From Candidatus Bathyarchaeota archaeon (GTDB lineage: Archaea; Thermoproteota; Bathyarchaeia; Bathyarchaeales; SOJC01), in NCBI GenBank assembly GCA_023131225.1, contig JAGLZW010000001.1, positions 35,465-99,464 on the forward strand: a DNA stretch of 64,000 nt, in the 5' to 3' direction. The notes beneath the pieces are model-generated. The model did no database searches. It worked only from the letters and a program-made list of their open reading frames with translations, and was not told the DNA's origin. Every line of letters begins with the position of its first letter. Position 1 is the first letter of the stretch. Both the position numbers and the translations under genes were made by a program. Shown here piece by piece: positions 63,653-64,000 of the stretch.

Positions 63653-64000
63653 TTACTTCTCTCCTTTTTTCTTCACTATATAAGCAAACTCGCCTAGGTT
63701 CAGCTCGTTGAGTTTCTCAGTGGTGGGAATGCCGTCTTTTGTCCATCCACGCACTTCATAGTAGTCATCTAGTCCCAAGTCAAACTCCTCTTTATTGACA
63801 ACGCTTCCCTTTGCAACTCCCTCGTCAGGTATGGGTACTGTCATTATCTTTGGCGGTAAAGAATCATATTTCCTCGTTCCAACGCCCTCTCGGATATTGA
63901 AGAGTTTTGCCAGGTTGTTTATTCTTTCACCTGCTTTTTCTAGTTCTTCAACGGTTATTTCGATGCCTGTTGCGAGAGTATAGTCCAAGGAGCCGCCGAA
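63653..64000 (-). CDS. aldehyde ferredoxin oxidoreductase, C-terminal part (runs off the edge)
   Basis: The frame is open to the right edge of the window. 'RINNLAKLFNIREGV', 'LDDYYEVRGWTKDGIPTTEKLNEL' elements (shown in part) and the 'PIPDEGVAKG' segment are the C-terminal signatures of tungsten-containing AOR enzymes, which oxidise aldehydes and reduce ferredoxin. About 115 residues are visible; the active site lies outside the window. Confidence 0.9.
   Translation of the reverse strand, partial: FGGSLDYTLATGIEITVEELEKAGERINNLAKLFNIREGVGTRKYDSLPPKIMTVPIPDEGVAKGSVVNKEEFDLGLDDYYEVRGWTKDGIPTTEKLNELNLGEFAYIVKKKGEK

Noticed and set aside
1..64000. CRISPR arrays or insertion sequences
   Set aside because: No evenly spaced direct repeats, transposase frames or terminal inverted repeats were seen.

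Overview
The window is archaeal chromosome, most likely from a Bathyarchaeia-like (TACK-side) lineage. That placement is inferred from gene content, not from a phylogeny. Archaeal markers are dense: Nop5 and fibrillarin, ribosomal proteins S3Ae and S15, TFB, a TFE-beta/RPC39-type factor, three KEOPS subunits, an archaeal CCA-adding enzyme, RadB, a Clp1-type RNA kinase, CarS for ether lipids, and two intron-containing tRNAs. Genes are short, closely packed and often overlapping. Many start with GTG or TTG a few bases after a GGAG-type Shine-Dalgarno site, and several proposed starts lie inside the preceding gene. AT-rich TATA boxes stand at the expected distance from leaderless or short-leader genes.

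0-10 kb: an XRE-type regulator, the box C/D RNP pair, pyrD-pyrK, isoleucyl-tRNA synthetase and an M50 intramembrane protease. 10-20 kb: an MBL hydrolase, a class II HMG-CoA reductase, prs and a run of RNA-processing genes (Trm-G10, RNase Z, 2H phosphoesterase, CCA transferase), with the UPF0200/UPF0201 pair. 20-30 kb: S3Ae, SerRS, a Pcc1-RecJ-S15 cluster, an ITPase-VOC-Bud32-Kae1 cluster, then TFE-beta-RlmE and a DUF4152 protein. 30-41 kb: an orphan HsdR-N nuclease, NadC, a glycosyltransferase, AMMECR1, FAH and Nif3 proteins, an Ost3/6-like membrane protein, CarS, RadB, a YqgF-like RNase H protein beside a Clp1-type kinase, and endonuclease III.

41-57 kb is more accessory. It has a dockerin-tailed solute-binding protein with a frame break in its signal peptide, a parvulin, a PAC4-like proteasome chaperone followed by a decayed UbiD start, CBS-domain proteins, a PIN-like protein, DNA polymerase IV, surface proteins (one with a cohesin-like domain), Nudix hydrolases, an anchored cyclophilin, and tRNA-Asn and tRNA-Met with introns. 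57-64 kb: tRNA-Gln, TFB, a polyamine operon (branched-polyamine synthase fused to a GNAT domain, then SpeD), a queuosine-precursor transporter with a structured leader, and two polyferredoxins downstream of a truncated aldehyde ferredoxin oxidoreductase.

The most promising leads are: (1) the possible cohesin-dockerin attachment of a solute-binding protein to a membrane-anchored scaffold; (2) the BpsA-GNAT fusion coupled to a SpeD with Thr instead of the pyruvoyl-forming Ser; (3) a ~105-nt structured RNA at 46.4 kb with mutually exclusive helices; (4) eukaryote-like PAC4 and Ost3/6 homologues; (5) a tRNA-Asn intron at a non-canonical position. Three frame breaks (solute-binding protein, UbiD remnant, DinB tail), two of them single-base changes in homopolymers, may be assembly errors or real decay.
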